Below the pieces are notes generated by a model. That model worked only from the letters and a program-made list of their open reading frames with translations. It did not search any database and had not been told where the DNA came from. Made by a program: the position numbers and the translations under genes. Below, one piece after another: positions 9,042 to 18,000 of a stretch of 64,000 bases of DNA (positions within the stretch are counted from its first letter, which is position 1; each line of letters starts with the position of its first letter). Source of the stretch: JBICHN01 sp043101845 (GTDB taxonomy: Bacteria; Planctomycetota; Phycisphaerae; Phycisphaerales; UBA5793); contig JBICHN010000004.1 of NCBI GenBank assembly GCA_043101845.1, positions 310,001 to 374,000 of the forward strand, in the 5' to 3' direction.

Positions 9042-10016
9042 TTACTGCGCTTCGAGGAAGTCGCGGCCCCGGACGCCGTTTCGCGTGGCGCCGAAGTAGT
9101 AGAAGAGCGGATCGTCGGCCTCGGGCGCCGGCGGCGTCCAGCCCATCTGCATGCGGATCGGCACATGGAGGAGCGGGTCGCTCGGGGTATCTTCGTGCTG
9201 CGACGGCGTGGTCTTCGCAGCGTGGCCGTCGTAGAAGAGCGCGTTCGCATTCAGGCCGCGGACATTGTATCCGTAGCGTGAATCGCTGTGATACGCGTTC
9301 GTCTCCCAGATGTAGACCTTCTTGTCCGGGAAGGAGATCTCGGACTTCTGGAGGTACCGGCGTCCCGGCGTCTGGAGCGTCGCGGGTCCATTCGTCGCCG
9401 CGCGTCCTTCACCGTCGTTGAAAAGCTGATCAGGTTCGAGAATCTCAGGGAGATTCGCTTCGGTGAACATCGAGGGATCCCAGAACGCCGAATCGCTCAT
9501 GAGATAGGTGATGCGATGGATGAAGTTGTTGAACTGGTTGCGCATCTCGTACGCCTGGGACTTGTAGTAGTTGTCTTCGGGGCAGAAGAAGACATCGTCC
9601 CACACCGCCTCGCCGGCTTCCTGCGCCGAGATGTACTTCGCGAGACCGGTGAACCAGTAGCGCTGCATGACGCCGTAGTGGAAGCGCGAGCTTCCCTCCC
9701 AGCCGAAGACGCGCGACCAGAGAGCGTTGAACTCGGGACGGCCGCCGATCATTCTCTGGCCGCCTCGCGTCACGATTTCCGGCGGGATGCCCGTCGCGAT
9801 GACGCCGTCGAACTCGGACGAGTAGACCTCGCAGCCGTTGAAGTGGTTCTTCTCCTGGGCGAGGCATTGCGTCGAGCGCGCGGCGCTGCGGGCGCGGCTC
9901 AACGCGGGCAGCAGAAGCCCGATGAGCAACGCGATGATCGAAATCACCACCAGAAGTTCAATGAGCGTGAACCCAGTCCGCTGCGGTCGCGTCATGACAG
10001 GTCGTTGGCCTGACAT
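9042..10016 (-). CDS. Prepilin-like H-X9-DG protein (pseudopilin B)
   Basis: 324 aa, paralogue of the neighbouring pseudopilin A with the same architecture. The leader ends at TGFTLIELL (cleavage after Gly 15, methylated Phe 16), then a hydrophobic helix rich in Leu, Ile and Val. The C-terminal part carries NALFYDGHA, the H-X9-DG family element, and ends in GVRGRDFLEAQ, closely matching the end of paralogue A. Start ATG 10016 follows an AAGGAAAGGGA element; upstream codons to 10079 are unlikely. An extended -10 promoter lies about 170 bp upstream and a terminator follows the gene. The function in secretion or attachment is inferred from the family only. Confidence 0.87.
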   Translation of the reverse strand: MSGQRPVMTRPQRTGFTLIELLVVISIIALLIGLLLPALSRARSAARSTQCLAQEKNHFNGCEVYSSEFDGVIATGIPPEIVTRGGQRMIGGRPEFNALWSRVFGWEGSSRFHYGVMQRYWFTGLAKYISAQEAGEAVWDDVFFCPEDNYYKSQAYEMRNQFNNFIHRITYLMSDSAFWDPSMFTEANLPEILEPDQLFNDGEGRAATNGPATLQTPGRRYLQKSEISFPDKKVYIWETNAYHSDSRYGYNVRGLNANALFYDGHAAKTTPSQHEDTPSDPLLHVPIRMQMGWTPPAPEADDPLFYYFGATRNGVRGRDFLEAQ

Positions 10017-10185
10017 AGGCGTCCCTTTCCTTGGTGAGTTGTCGGGGGCGCGACAAGGCGCCGGAATCTCTCCAGTCACGGCAGGCCCCCCGACTTCGAT
10101 GAAGTCGCGTCGGGTCAGACTTCAGGCCGCCGAACAGACGAATAAATATTGGGCCGGACCCCCAGATCGGTTCCAGTCCATCGCC

Positions 10186-10194
10186 AATATAGCA
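10186..10194 (-). promoter_or_regulatory. Extended -10 promoter for pseudopilin B
   Basis: On the minus strand the sequence reads TGCTATATT, an extended -10 element (TGn plus TATATT). No -35 hexamer is evident, as is common for this promoter type. It implies a leader of roughly 160 nt before the ATG at 10016. Confidence 0.45.
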
Positions 10195-10257
10195 CGCGAT
10201 CGCCCCTGCGCCTAGATGATGTTCGCCGAAACCGATTCGACAACCGCTGCGGAGGCC

Positions 10258-10263
10258 TAGAGT
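10258..10263 (+). promoter_or_regulatory. -10 hexamer abutting trpB start
   Basis: TAGAGT ends 8 nt before the trpB ATG and there is no Shine-Dalgarno sequence between them, so the transcript would begin at or within a few bases of the start codon. No attenuator leader peptide is visible upstream. Confidence 0.4.
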
Positions 10264-10271
10264 TCGAACTC

Positions 10272-11477
10272 ATGGCCGTCTCCCGCGTGAAATCGGACCT
10301 TTCCGGTCGCTTCGGACGCTTCGGCGGTCGATTCGTCCCCGAGACGCTCATCGCCGCCCTCGATCAACTCGACGCGGCGTACGCCGACGCGAGACGGGAC
10401 CCCGCCTTTCAAGCCGAGCTTGACGAGTTGCTCCACCGCTTCGTCGGCCGCCCGACGCCGCTCTACTTCGCCCGGCGGCTGACCGAGTGGGCCGGGGGCG
10501 CCCGGATCTGGCTCAAGCGGGAAGACCTCGCCCATACCGGCGCCCACAAGATCAACAACACGATGGGTCAGGCCCTCCTGTGCCGCCGCATGGGCAAATC
10601 GCGGCTCATCGCGGAAACCGGGGCGGGGCAGCACGGTGTCGCATCGGCGACCGCCGCCGCCCATTTCGGCCTCGAATGCGATGTCTTCATGGGCGCCGAG
10701 GACATCCGGCGCCAGCGCCTCAATGTCGTGCGCATGCGCCTTCTCGGCGCCCGTGTCGTGCCGGTGGAGACCGGGTCACGCACGCTGAAGGACGCGACGA
10801 ACGAAGCGATGCGCGACTGGATGGCGTCGGTCGAGACGACCCATTACATGATCGGGTCGGTCGTCGGCCCCCATCCGTTCCCGACGATCGTGCGGGATTT
10901 CCAGCGCGTCATCGGCGACGAGTGTCGCGCCCAGTCACTCGAGGCGTTCGGCCGACTCCCCGACGCGGTCGTCGCCTGCGTCGGAGGCGGTTCGAACGCG
11001 GCGGGCATCTTCTATCCGTTCGTGAATGACCAGGAAGTGCGGCTCATTGGCGTCGAGGCCGGCGGCGCCGGGCCGGAAGCGGGCCGCCACGCGGCGCCAC
11101 TTTCCTTCGGCTCGCCGGGCGTTCTGCACGGCTCGTTGAGCTATGTGCTCCAAGACGACGAGGGCCAGACGAGCGCCGTGCACTCGATCTCAGCCGGGCT
11201 CGACTATCCCGGCGTCGGACCCGAGCACAGTTACTGGAAGGACACCGGTCGCGTCGAGTACACCGCGGCCGATGATCGGGAGGCGCTCGAGGCGTTCACC
11301 CGGCTGAGTCGTCTTGAAGGGATCATTCCCGCGCTTGAGTCGGCCCACGCGATTCACGAGGCCACGCGCGTGGCGCGAAAGCTGCCCGAGTCGTCGATCG
11401 TCGTGGTGAACCTCTCCGGCCGCGGCGACAAGGATGTCGACGAAGCGACGCGACTGCTCGACGGCGGAGACGCCTAG
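10272..11477 (+). CDS. trpB: Tryptophan synthase beta chain
   Basis: Pyridoxal-phosphate enzyme that joins serine and indole to make tryptophan. 401 aa, normal length. Landmarks: HTGAHKINNTMGQ with the PLP-binding Lys, ETGAGQHGVA, and the phosphate-binding GGGSNAAG; LSGRGDKD lies near the C-terminus. The start at ATG 10272 fits the family N-terminus (SGRFGRFGGRFVPE). No trpA or other trp gene flanks it, so the beta gene stands alone here. This is the classic TrpB1 type by motif, and it should need an alpha subunit encoded elsewhere. Confidence 0.97.
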   Translation: MAVSRVKSDLSGRFGRFGGRFVPETLIAALDQLDAAYADARRDPAFQAELDELLHRFVGRPTPLYFARRLTEWAGGARIWLKREDLAHTGAHKINNTMGQALLCRRMGKSRLIAETGAGQHGVASATAAAHFGLECDVFMGAEDIRRQRLNVVRMRLLGARVVPVETGSRTLKDATNEAMRDWMASVETTHYMIGSVVGPHPFPTIVRDFQRVIGDECRAQSLEAFGRLPDAVVACVGGGSNAAGIFYPFVNDQEVRLIGVEAGGAGPEAGRHAAPLSFGSPGVLHGSLSYVLQDDEGQTSAVHSISAGLDYPGVGPEHSYWKDTGRVEYTAADDREALEAFTRLSRLEGIIPALESAHAIHEATRVARKLPESSIVVVNLSGRGDKDVDEATRLLDGGDA

Positions 11478-11866
11478 ATCTGGTTACCGGTGGCGCGGAA
11501 CCCAACATCTATATGGAATGCGCCCGACTCTCCGGGAACCCCTCAAGATGTGGGGGCGTCTGGCCGATAAGACGGGTGAGCCGGTTCCCCGGCGACACGG
11601 ATGCTCTCGCGTCATTGGCGCCCGTCACGAACGCGGGTCATGAGAGCAGGTCGAGGGGTTGGCCCGCAAGGACGCCGGGTCGGGTTCGCCGCTTGGATCA
11701 GCGATGATCAGGAGGCGGGCGAACGCCGGAAACATCCCACGGATGATCTGAATCGCGATCGCGCGCCGCTTTGCGCTGGGCTTGCGCAGCGCCATGAATC
11801 CTCGGAGCGCGCCGTCGCCAGGTCGGCGAATTGACGCCGCCGGAGCGCGTCTGAGAGGCCCCTCCC
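11478..11866. other. 389-bp intergenic region after trpB
   Basis: GC-rich, with no convincing gene. Short ORFs occur in several frames; the best (a 55-codon minus-strand frame starting near 11792) has no supporting Shine-Dalgarno site or family resemblance. No clear terminator with a T run was seen after trpB. The last part is the leader of the PilZ gene (GAGAGG near the start codon). Confidence 0.4.
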
Positions 11867-12388
11867 ATGCCTGCGAACTTGAACTCGAATCCCCCCTCGT
11901 CCGCGACGAATCTCCTGGACAATGACGAGCATACCGAACGCCGCGCCGATCCGCGGCGTCCGGCCGACGCGACCGTGTGGCTGATGGATGATGATCTCAC
12001 CCGCTTGACGGAAGTCGGGCGCGTCGATGATCTTTCCTTCAGCGGCGCCCGCATTGAGTTGCATCGCGACGCGCTCGAGGCGCCCGACGACTGGAGACCC
12101 GGCGTCGAGCGACTCGTCTTCCTCGATGATTCGTCGGGCGCCGATCCGTTCGCGCGGCATCGTCCGGCGCTCGTGCAGGTCGTGTGGAGCCGGCGGAGTG
12201 AGCGCGTCGAGATTGGTGTTCGATTCGTGACGCGGCGCGTCGGTTGGACGACCGAACGATCTGGCCAGCGTCCGGTGCGAAGACCGCTGCATGACCTCGA
12301 GCCAAACGACACGATGCTCGATTCGATCCTCGAGCGAATCGTGGTCGACGCGACACGCGGCGGCGTAGAGGACCTGGGCAAGGATTGA
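11867..12388 (+). CDS. PilZ-domain protein (1)
   Basis: 173 aa. The N-terminal region has ERRADPRRP (the Arg-rich c-di-GMP contact, RxxxR form) followed about 25 residues later by DDLSFSGARIEL, which matches the D/NxSxxG motif of PilZ domains. It is therefore a candidate c-di-GMP receptor controlling surface behaviour, polysaccharide or secretion. The sequence before the domain (1-22) is Asn/Ser-rich and the C-terminal 60 residues are not recognised. A GAGAGG element lies near the ATG. A second PilZ protein is encoded near 56 kb. The PilZ call rests on motif spacing, not on an alignment. Confidence 0.72.
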   Translation: MPANLNSNPPSSATNLLDNDEHTERRADPRRPADATVWLMDDDLTRLTEVGRVDDLSFSGARIELHRDALEAPDDWRPGVERLVFLDDSSGADPFARHRPALVQVVWSRRSERVEIGVRFVTRRVGWTTERSGQRPVRRPLHDLEPNDTMLDSILERIVVDATRGGVEDLGKD

Positions 12389-12444
12389 GAGACTCGATGA
12401 AACCATTCGCCGGGTGATTCGAGCGTGGTCGCGATTCTCGAACT

Positions 12445-12469
12445 GATATTCACCGCGCCCGGGAATATC
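12445..12469. repeat. Inverted repeat upstream of secreted-protein promoter
   Basis: GATATTC and GAATATC form a perfect 7-bp inverted repeat separated by 11 bp, about 36 bp upstream of a -35-like TTGACT. There is no T run, so it is a better candidate for a regulator-binding site than for a terminator of the PilZ gene. Confidence 0.35.
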
Positions 12470-12504
12470 TGGGTCCGAGAACTCCTGTCAAATCCCACCA
12501 AATT

Positions 12505-12537
12505 TTGACTCCGCCGCGAGGGGGCTTGTGGTATATT
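12505..12537 (+). promoter_or_regulatory. Promoter of secreted protein A
   Basis: TGGTATATT (12529-12537) is an extended -10 element. TTGACT (12505-12510) lies 21 bp before TATATT, or 18 bp before the alternative hexamer TGGTAT. The implied mRNA has a leader of about 145 nt containing a hairpin. Confidence 0.55.
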
Positions 12538-12627
12538 CGACTTGACCGGGCATTCGCCGGTCACCGCTGTGGTCCAAGTGGAGAGTGAGAGAAGGACTCA
12601 CGGACAAGCGAAACAGGAGTAAGACGC

Positions 12628-12650
12628 GCGCTCATCGCCGTGATGAGCGC
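12628..12650 (+). promoter_or_regulatory. 5'-leader hairpin of secreted protein A
   Basis: GCGCTCATC pairs perfectly with GATGAGCGC around the loop GCCGT. It sits in the mRNA leader about 40 nt before the start codon, clear of the Shine-Dalgarno site, and may stabilise the message. Confidence 0.4.
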
Positions 12651-12691
12651 TCGCGTGATGTGTGTATCTCTGTTCCGATAGGAGTGAAGGA

Positions 12692-13666
12692 ATGAAGGCG
12701 AATCTGAAGATGGGTCTCGGCGCGTTGGCCGCGTGCGCCACCGCGTGGGGTTCGACGGCGATCGCTGACGGTGGTCAGCCGCTGCTGTCGATGGACGGCC
12801 AGTTCACGACCGTCGAGGGCGTGGCCCCGATTGACGACTTTGTCGGTGGTGGCGACGGCTGCTCGACGATCGTCGACACGATTGGCTCCGGTTGGAACAC
12901 CGGTACCGGCTGGACGATCTCCGACGGCGCCGTGGGTCTCTGGGGTCCGGCGAATCCGTTCTCGTCCGCGACCGATGTCACGCTTTGCGACATCACCGTC
13001 GTGGCCGGCCATGTCACGGGCACGAACCAGTACACCCTCTGGATCCTCCCCGACGCGGGCGGCTGCCCGGATGACCCGGCGAACGCGATCGCCAGCTACA
13101 CGCTGTCGAACCTTCCGCCGTTCGGCTCGAGCGCGACGCCAACCACGATCTCGACGGGAGATGTGTGCCTCGAAGGAGGGGTGCGCTACTGGATTGGATT
13201 GACGGCGGACGGAGGTGGATCGACCTGGGGGGCCTGGCACTTCTCGACGACGACCTTCCTTGACCGTTGCAACTACAACTACGACGGCACCTGGTCAAGC
13301 TTCGGGAACACGGACGCCGGTACCTTCACGATCACCGCGAACGATGGTTGCGGCGGCGGCCTCGGCCTCGAGATCTTCGGTGACTGCCCGGGCGATGTCC
13401 GTGCGACCGTGACCGGCGCGACGCCGGGCGGGACCGTGGCGCTCGTGTACTCGCCGTCGAGCGGCACCTGCACGATCCCGAGCGGACCGTGCGCGGGTAC
13501 GACGCTCGACCTCGGCTGCGGCGGCATCATGCAGGTCGCGACCGCGACGGCCGACGGCGGCGGTGTCGCGAACTTCTCGGGCAACGCGCCCCCGGCGGCG
13601 TGTGGCGGATGTGTGCAGGCGATCGACGCCGCCACCTGCGCCACCAGCAATGTGGTTTGCCTGTGA
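12692..13666 (+). CDS. Secreted choice-of-anchor-like protein A
   Basis: 324 aa with a Sec signal peptide (about residues 1-26, ending TAIADG). The start ATG 12692 has a strong AGGAGTGAAGGA ribosome site. The middle is a beta-rich domain with TLWILPDAGGCP and YWIGLTADGGG, resembling choice-of-anchor domains of planctomycete secreted proteins. The last 95 residues form a separate module (VTGATPGG, LVYSPSSG, LDLGC, FSGNAPP, then a Cys-rich end CGGCVQ). A terminator follows, then a paralogue (secreted protein B) with the same layout. Many paired Cys suggest an oxidising, extracellular setting. The function is unknown; surface or matrix protein is a guess. Confidence 0.75.
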   Translation: MKANLKMGLGALAACATAWGSTAIADGGQPLLSMDGQFTTVEGVAPIDDFVGGGDGCSTIVDTIGSGWNTGTGWTISDGAVGLWGPANPFSSATDVTLCDITVVAGHVTGTNQYTLWILPDAGGCPDDPANAIASYTLSNLPPFGSSATPTTISTGDVCLEGGVRYWIGLTADGGGSTWGAWHFSTTTFLDRCNYNYDGTWSSFGNTDAGTFTITANDGCGGGLGLEIFGDCPGDVRATVTGATPGGTVALVYSPSSGTCTIPSGPCAGTTLDLGCGGIMQVATATADGGGVANFSGNAPPAACGGCVQAIDAATCATSNVVCL

Positions 13667-13670
13667 TCGA
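13574..13670 (+). repeat. 97-bp direct repeat, copy 1
   Basis: Codes the last residues of secreted protein A plus its stop codon. By eye it differs at only four positions from the copy at 14707-14803, far closer than the rest of the two genes, which suggests recent duplication or gene conversion. Confidence 0.85.
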
Positions 13671-13734
13671 CTGAGTTGATCGCAGACCTCTCGGATCGAC
13701 GCGGTTCGCCGCGACTCGACCCGAGCCACGAACA

Positions 13735-13767
13735 AGGCCCCGTCCGGCTCGCCCGGGCGGGGCCTTT
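13735..13767 (+). terminator. Terminator after secreted protein A
   Basis: AGGCCCCG pairs with CGGGGCCT in a long GC hairpin, followed by a short TTT. The same hairpin recurs after secreted protein B. Confidence 0.8.
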
Positions 13768-13781
13768 CGCATGCGCCGTCA

Positions 13782-13793
13782 GAAAACGTTCTC
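13782..13793. promoter_or_regulatory. Imperfect palindrome upstream of secreted protein B
   Basis: GAAAACGTTCTC is a palindrome around ACGT with one mismatch. It resembles the LacI-type site at 8928. Weak evidence on its own. Confidence 0.2.
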
Positions 13794-13920
13794 GAGAAAC
13801 CTCTTCCAATGCGGGAAATGGTCGGGTAAGGTCGCCTGGGCCCGAATTCGAGCGTGGGTCTTCCAGGTCTGCCGAAGACTCCGCAATTCCAATGACACCG
13901 AATCGTGGAGGAGTTGTGTC

Positions 13921-14799
13921 ATGAATCGGTTGTGCGTCGCATGGGTGGCCATTCTTGTTCTCGGCGTCGGTGACCTCGCGGTCGCTGGACCATCCGACGG
14001 ATGCGTCACGACCTTCGAGACCTACACGACGAGATGGAGCACGATCGGCTACTTCGTGTCGGACGGGCCTCAGGGGTTGCAGGGCCCGGGGACGGAATTC
14101 GTCCCGACTCAATCGGGGTCGATCTGCGACATCAGCTTTGTTGGATACCACGAGGCGGGGCCGAATGAGTTCACCGTGTGGCTCCTGCCCGACGATGGCG
14201 GCTGTCCGGCCGATCCTGCCGCCGCGCTGGGGCGCTGGGATGTGTCCGATCTCAACTGGTGGGCGACGGAATATGTCGTCGAGACACCTGGCGGCCCCTG
14301 CGTCACTGCGGGCGAGACCTACTGGCTCGCCATGACGGCGAACGGAGGAGGCGACACCTGGGGAGTCCAGAACCAGGGCGAGGGTGTGAATCTTCCGATG
14401 TGCACCTATCGCTATGACGGGACCTGGGACCCGATCGGGATTCCCAACGCGGCGGCCTGGCGGGTGACCGTAACGCCCGGCGAATGCGGCGGTCTCGACC
14501 TCGCCGTGGACGGATCGTGCCCGGGAGTCATGTCGGCGACGGTGACCGGCGCCACACCCGGTGGATGGGTCGCTCTGGTCTATTCGCCGTCAAGCGGGAA
14601 CTGCACGATCCCGAGCGGGGTGTGCGCCGGGACCGTGCTCGACCTCGGCTGCGCCGGGGCGATGCAGGTATCGACCGCCGTCGCCGACGCGAGTGGAGTG
14701 GCCAGCTTCTCGGGCAACGCGCCCCCGGGGGCGTGTGGCGGATGTGTGCAGGCGGTCGACGCCGCCACCTGCGCCACGAGCAATGTGGTCTGCCTGTGA
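13921..14799 (+). CDS. Secreted choice-of-anchor-like protein B
   Basis: 292 aa, paralogue of secreted protein A. Signal peptide at about residues 1-21 (hydrophobic core LCVAWVAILVLGVG, then DLAVAG). The middle domain repeats the same signatures (TVWLLPDDGGCP, YWLAMTANGGG, CTYRYDGTW) and the C-terminal module is nearly identical to that of A (VTGATPGG, LVYSPSSG, FSGNAPPG, CGGCVQ). Start ATG 13921 follows GGAGGAG by about 8 nt; the open frame back to 13771 runs through the terminator of gene A and is not used. It has its own terminator. Function unknown. Confidence 0.75.
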   Translation: MNRLCVAWVAILVLGVGDLAVAGPSDGCVTTFETYTTRWSTIGYFVSDGPQGLQGPGTEFVPTQSGSICDISFVGYHEAGPNEFTVWLLPDDGGCPADPAAALGRWDVSDLNWWATEYVVETPGGPCVTAGETYWLAMTANGGGDTWGVQNQGEGVNLPMCTYRYDGTWDPIGIPNAAAWRVTVTPGECGGLDLAVDGSCPGVMSATVTGATPGGWVALVYSPSSGNCTIPSGVCAGTVLDLGCAGAMQVSTAVADASGVASFSGNAPPGACGGCVQAVDAATCATSNVVCL

Positions 14800-14803
14800 T
14801 CGA
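14707..14803 (+). repeat. 97-bp direct repeat, copy 2
   Basis: Second copy of the 3'-end repeat shared by the two secreted-protein genes. Confidence 0.85.
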
Positions 14804-14833
14804 CGAAGCGGATCGCCGACTGAGCATCGAATG

Positions 14834-14866
14834 AGGCCCCGTCCGGCTCGCCGGGCGGGGCCTTTC
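14834..14866 (+). terminator. Terminator after secreted protein B
   Basis: GGCCCCG/CGGGGCC hairpin followed by TTT, nearly the same sequence as the terminator after secreted protein A. It lies about 210 bp before metH. Confidence 0.8.
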
Positions 14867-15077
14867 GCCTGCGCGATTCGCCATCAGGCCGATTCGGCCA
14901 CTCTTTCATCCGTCTATCCGGATGAACGATTGAAACAGGCCGGAAGATTCGCTATCCTCACGCACTGAGCCGGGGGCGGCCCCGACGCGGTGGTGGCGTC
15001 ATGGTGACGCGAAACGCCGCGGACGGCCGCGTTCCGGGACTCGTCGGATCGCCACTCACCGCATCGGAGCCCGCGCC

Positions 15078-18000
15078 ATGTCGCGCTTTCTCGAAGAGCT
15101 CGCCCGTCGCGTCCTCGTCCTCGACGGGGCGATGGGGACGAGCATTCACAGCTACGACCTCAATCTCGAGCGGGATTATCTCGGCTGCGAGAACTGCACC
15201 GATGTCGTCGCGCTGAGCCGGCCCGATGTCATCCAGTCGATCCATGAGTCCTTCCTCGAAGTCGGCGCCGACGCGGTCGAGACCGACACCTTCGGGGCGA
15301 ACAAACTCGTCCTCGCCGACTTCGATCTCGTCGACCGGACCTATGAGCTCAACAAGCAGGCCGCCGAAGTCGCGCGCGCCGCATGCGACAAACACTCGAC
15401 GAACGACAAGCCGCGCTTCGTCGCCGGGTCGATGGGTCCGGGGACAAAGCTCATCACGCTCGGCCAGACATCCTGGGAGGAGATGCTCGACTCGTACCGC
15501 GAGCAGGCGCGCGGCCTGATCGACGGCGGCGTCGACTTCTTCCTCATCGAAACCTGCCAGGATCTCCTGCAGATCAAGGTGGCGATCAACGCGTGCCTCG
15601 CGGCGCTTGAAGACAGGGGAAAGTCGCACGACGACATCCCGATCTGGGCGTCGGTCACGATCGAAACGACGGGCACGATGCTTGTGGGATCCGAGATCGG
15701 CGCCGCGGTCACGGCATTGCGCATGTTTCCGCTCGCCGGACTCGGACTGAACTGCGCGACCGGTCCGTCGGAGATGGGTGAGCATGTGGCGTACCTCTCG
15801 AAGAAGTGGGATCGGCCGATCTCGGTCGTGCCGAACGCGGGTCTGCCGGTGCTCGTCGAAGGACGCACGGAATATCCACTCAAGCCGAAGCCGTTCGCCG
15901 CGGCGCTCGAGCGATTCATCGTCGAGCACGGCGTGAACCTCGTTGGCGGCTGCTGCGGCACGACGCCGGAGCACATCAGGGCGCTCGTCGAACTCGTTGA
16001 CGGTCGCGCCCCGGTCGAGATCAAGAAGGACGAATGGGTTCCCGCCGCGTCGAGCCTCTACAGCCCGGTTGAACTCAAGCAGGACACCTCATTTCTCATC
16101 GTCGGCGAGCGCACGAACGCGAACGGGTCGCGGAAGTTCAAGCGCCTGCTCGACGAGGAGGACTGGGACGGCCTCGTCTCGATGGCGAAGGAGCAGATTC
16201 GCGACGGCTCGCACATGCTCGATGTCTGCGTCGACTTTGTCGGCCGCGACGGCGTGACCGACATGCACGAGGTCGTGAGCCGCTTCGTGCGCCAGGCGCC
16301 CGCGGCGCTCATGATCGATTCGACCGAGGCGCCGGTGATCGAAGCGGCGCTCAAGCTGTCCGGCGGCAAGTGCATCGTGAACTCGATCAACCTCGAGGAC
16401 GGTGAGAAGCGCTTCGACGACATCTGCCCGATGCTCAAGACCTGGGGCGCCGCGGCCGTGGCGCTCACGATCGATGAGGATCAGCAGGCGGGCATGGCGA
16501 AGACGGCGGAGCGCAAGGTCGAGATCGCCTCGCGGATGCACGATCTCTACACGAAGAAGTGGGGGCTCGATCCGGCTGACCTGCTCTTCGACCCGCTGAC
16601 TTTCACAATCTGCACGGGCACGGAGGATGATCGCCGGCTCGGCCTCGAAACGCTCGACGGCATCGAGGGCATCGCGAAGAAGTTTCCCGAATGCGGCATC
16701 ATCCTCGGCCTGTCGAACATCAGTTTCGGCCTCAAGCCCGCCGCCCGGCATGTGCTTAACTCGGTCTTCCTGCACGAAGCGCTCGAGCGCGGGCTCACCG
16801 CCGCGATCGTGCACGCTTCGAAGATCCTTCCCCGCACGAAGATCAGCGACGAGCACTGGGACGCGGCGCTCGATCTCATCTACGACCGCCGCCGCGACGG
16901 CTTTGATCCGCTCACCCATTTCATCGAGCTCTTCCCCGAAGGAACCGAAACCGTCGCGAAGGCGGACCTCGAATCGCTCACGATCGAAGAGCAGCTTCAG
17001 CGGCACATCATCGACGGCGAGCGTGAGAACCTCACGAAGCACCTCGACCAGGCGCTCGAGAAGTACTCGCCGCTCGAGATCATCAACGATCACCTGCTCG
17101 CGGGCATGAAAGTCGTCGGCGAGTTGTTCGGATCCGGGCAGATGCAGCTTCCGTTTGTCCTCGAGAGCGCGCAAGTCATGAAGCAGGCGGTCGCGCACCT
17201 CGAGCCGCACATGGAGAAGGTTGAGGATTCGGGTTCGAAGGGACGCATCATCCTCGCGACGGTAAAGGGCGATGTGCACGACATCGGCAAGAACCTCGTC
17301 GACATCATTCTGAGCAACAACGGCTTCGAGGTCGTAAACCTCGGGATCAAGCAGCCGATCTCGAACATCATCACCGCGTTCCGCGAGCACGAGGCGCACG
17401 CGATCGGCCTCTCCGGCCTGCTCGTGAAGTCGGTCACCGTGATGGAGGAGGACCTGCACGAGCTCAACGCGCAGTCGCTCGGCATGCCGGTGTTGCTCGG
17501 GGGCGCCGCGCTCACGCGGTCGTACGCCGAAGATCATCTCCGTGGGGTCTACAAGGGATCGCTCTACTACGGCAAGGACGCGTTCGAAGCCCTGCGCATC
17601 ATGAACGCGCTTTCGGAGAATCGGCTCGATGAGATCGACGCCGAGATCGTGAAACGCTCCGGCCATCGCGAGGGAATCGAGGAGAAGCGCGCTCAGCGGC
17701 GCGGCGGGGGCGCCGACGCGTCCGGCGGCGCCGCGGTGAAGACGTGCTCCGAAGTCCGGCGCGATGTCGAGATCCCGCCCGCGCCGTTCTTCGGCGACCG
17801 CATCGTCGAAGACCTCCCTCTCGACGAGATCTATCCGTTCATCAATACGAATGCCCTCTTCCGTGGCCAGTGGGGATTCAAGAAGGGCTCGATGTCGACC
17901 GAGGAGTACGAGCGGTCGATCGAAAACAGCGCCAAGCCGATCTTCGAGCGTCTCAAGGCGCAACTCCGCGACGACAAAATCCTGCGCCCGGCGCTCGTCT

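Noticed and set aside
10017..10271. trp attenuator or T-box ahead of trpB
   Set aside because: No Trp-rich leader peptide, T-box motif or terminator/antiterminator pair was seen; the -10 abuts the start codon.
11627..11794. 55-codon minus-strand frame after trpB
   Set aside because: No ribosome site, basic composition like random GC-rich translation, and no neighbours to suggest a role.
14870..15077. Cobalamin riboswitch ahead of metH
   Set aside because: A B12 box (GCCACTG context) and the expected stem pattern were not found; GCCACTCA at about 15050 is the only partial match.
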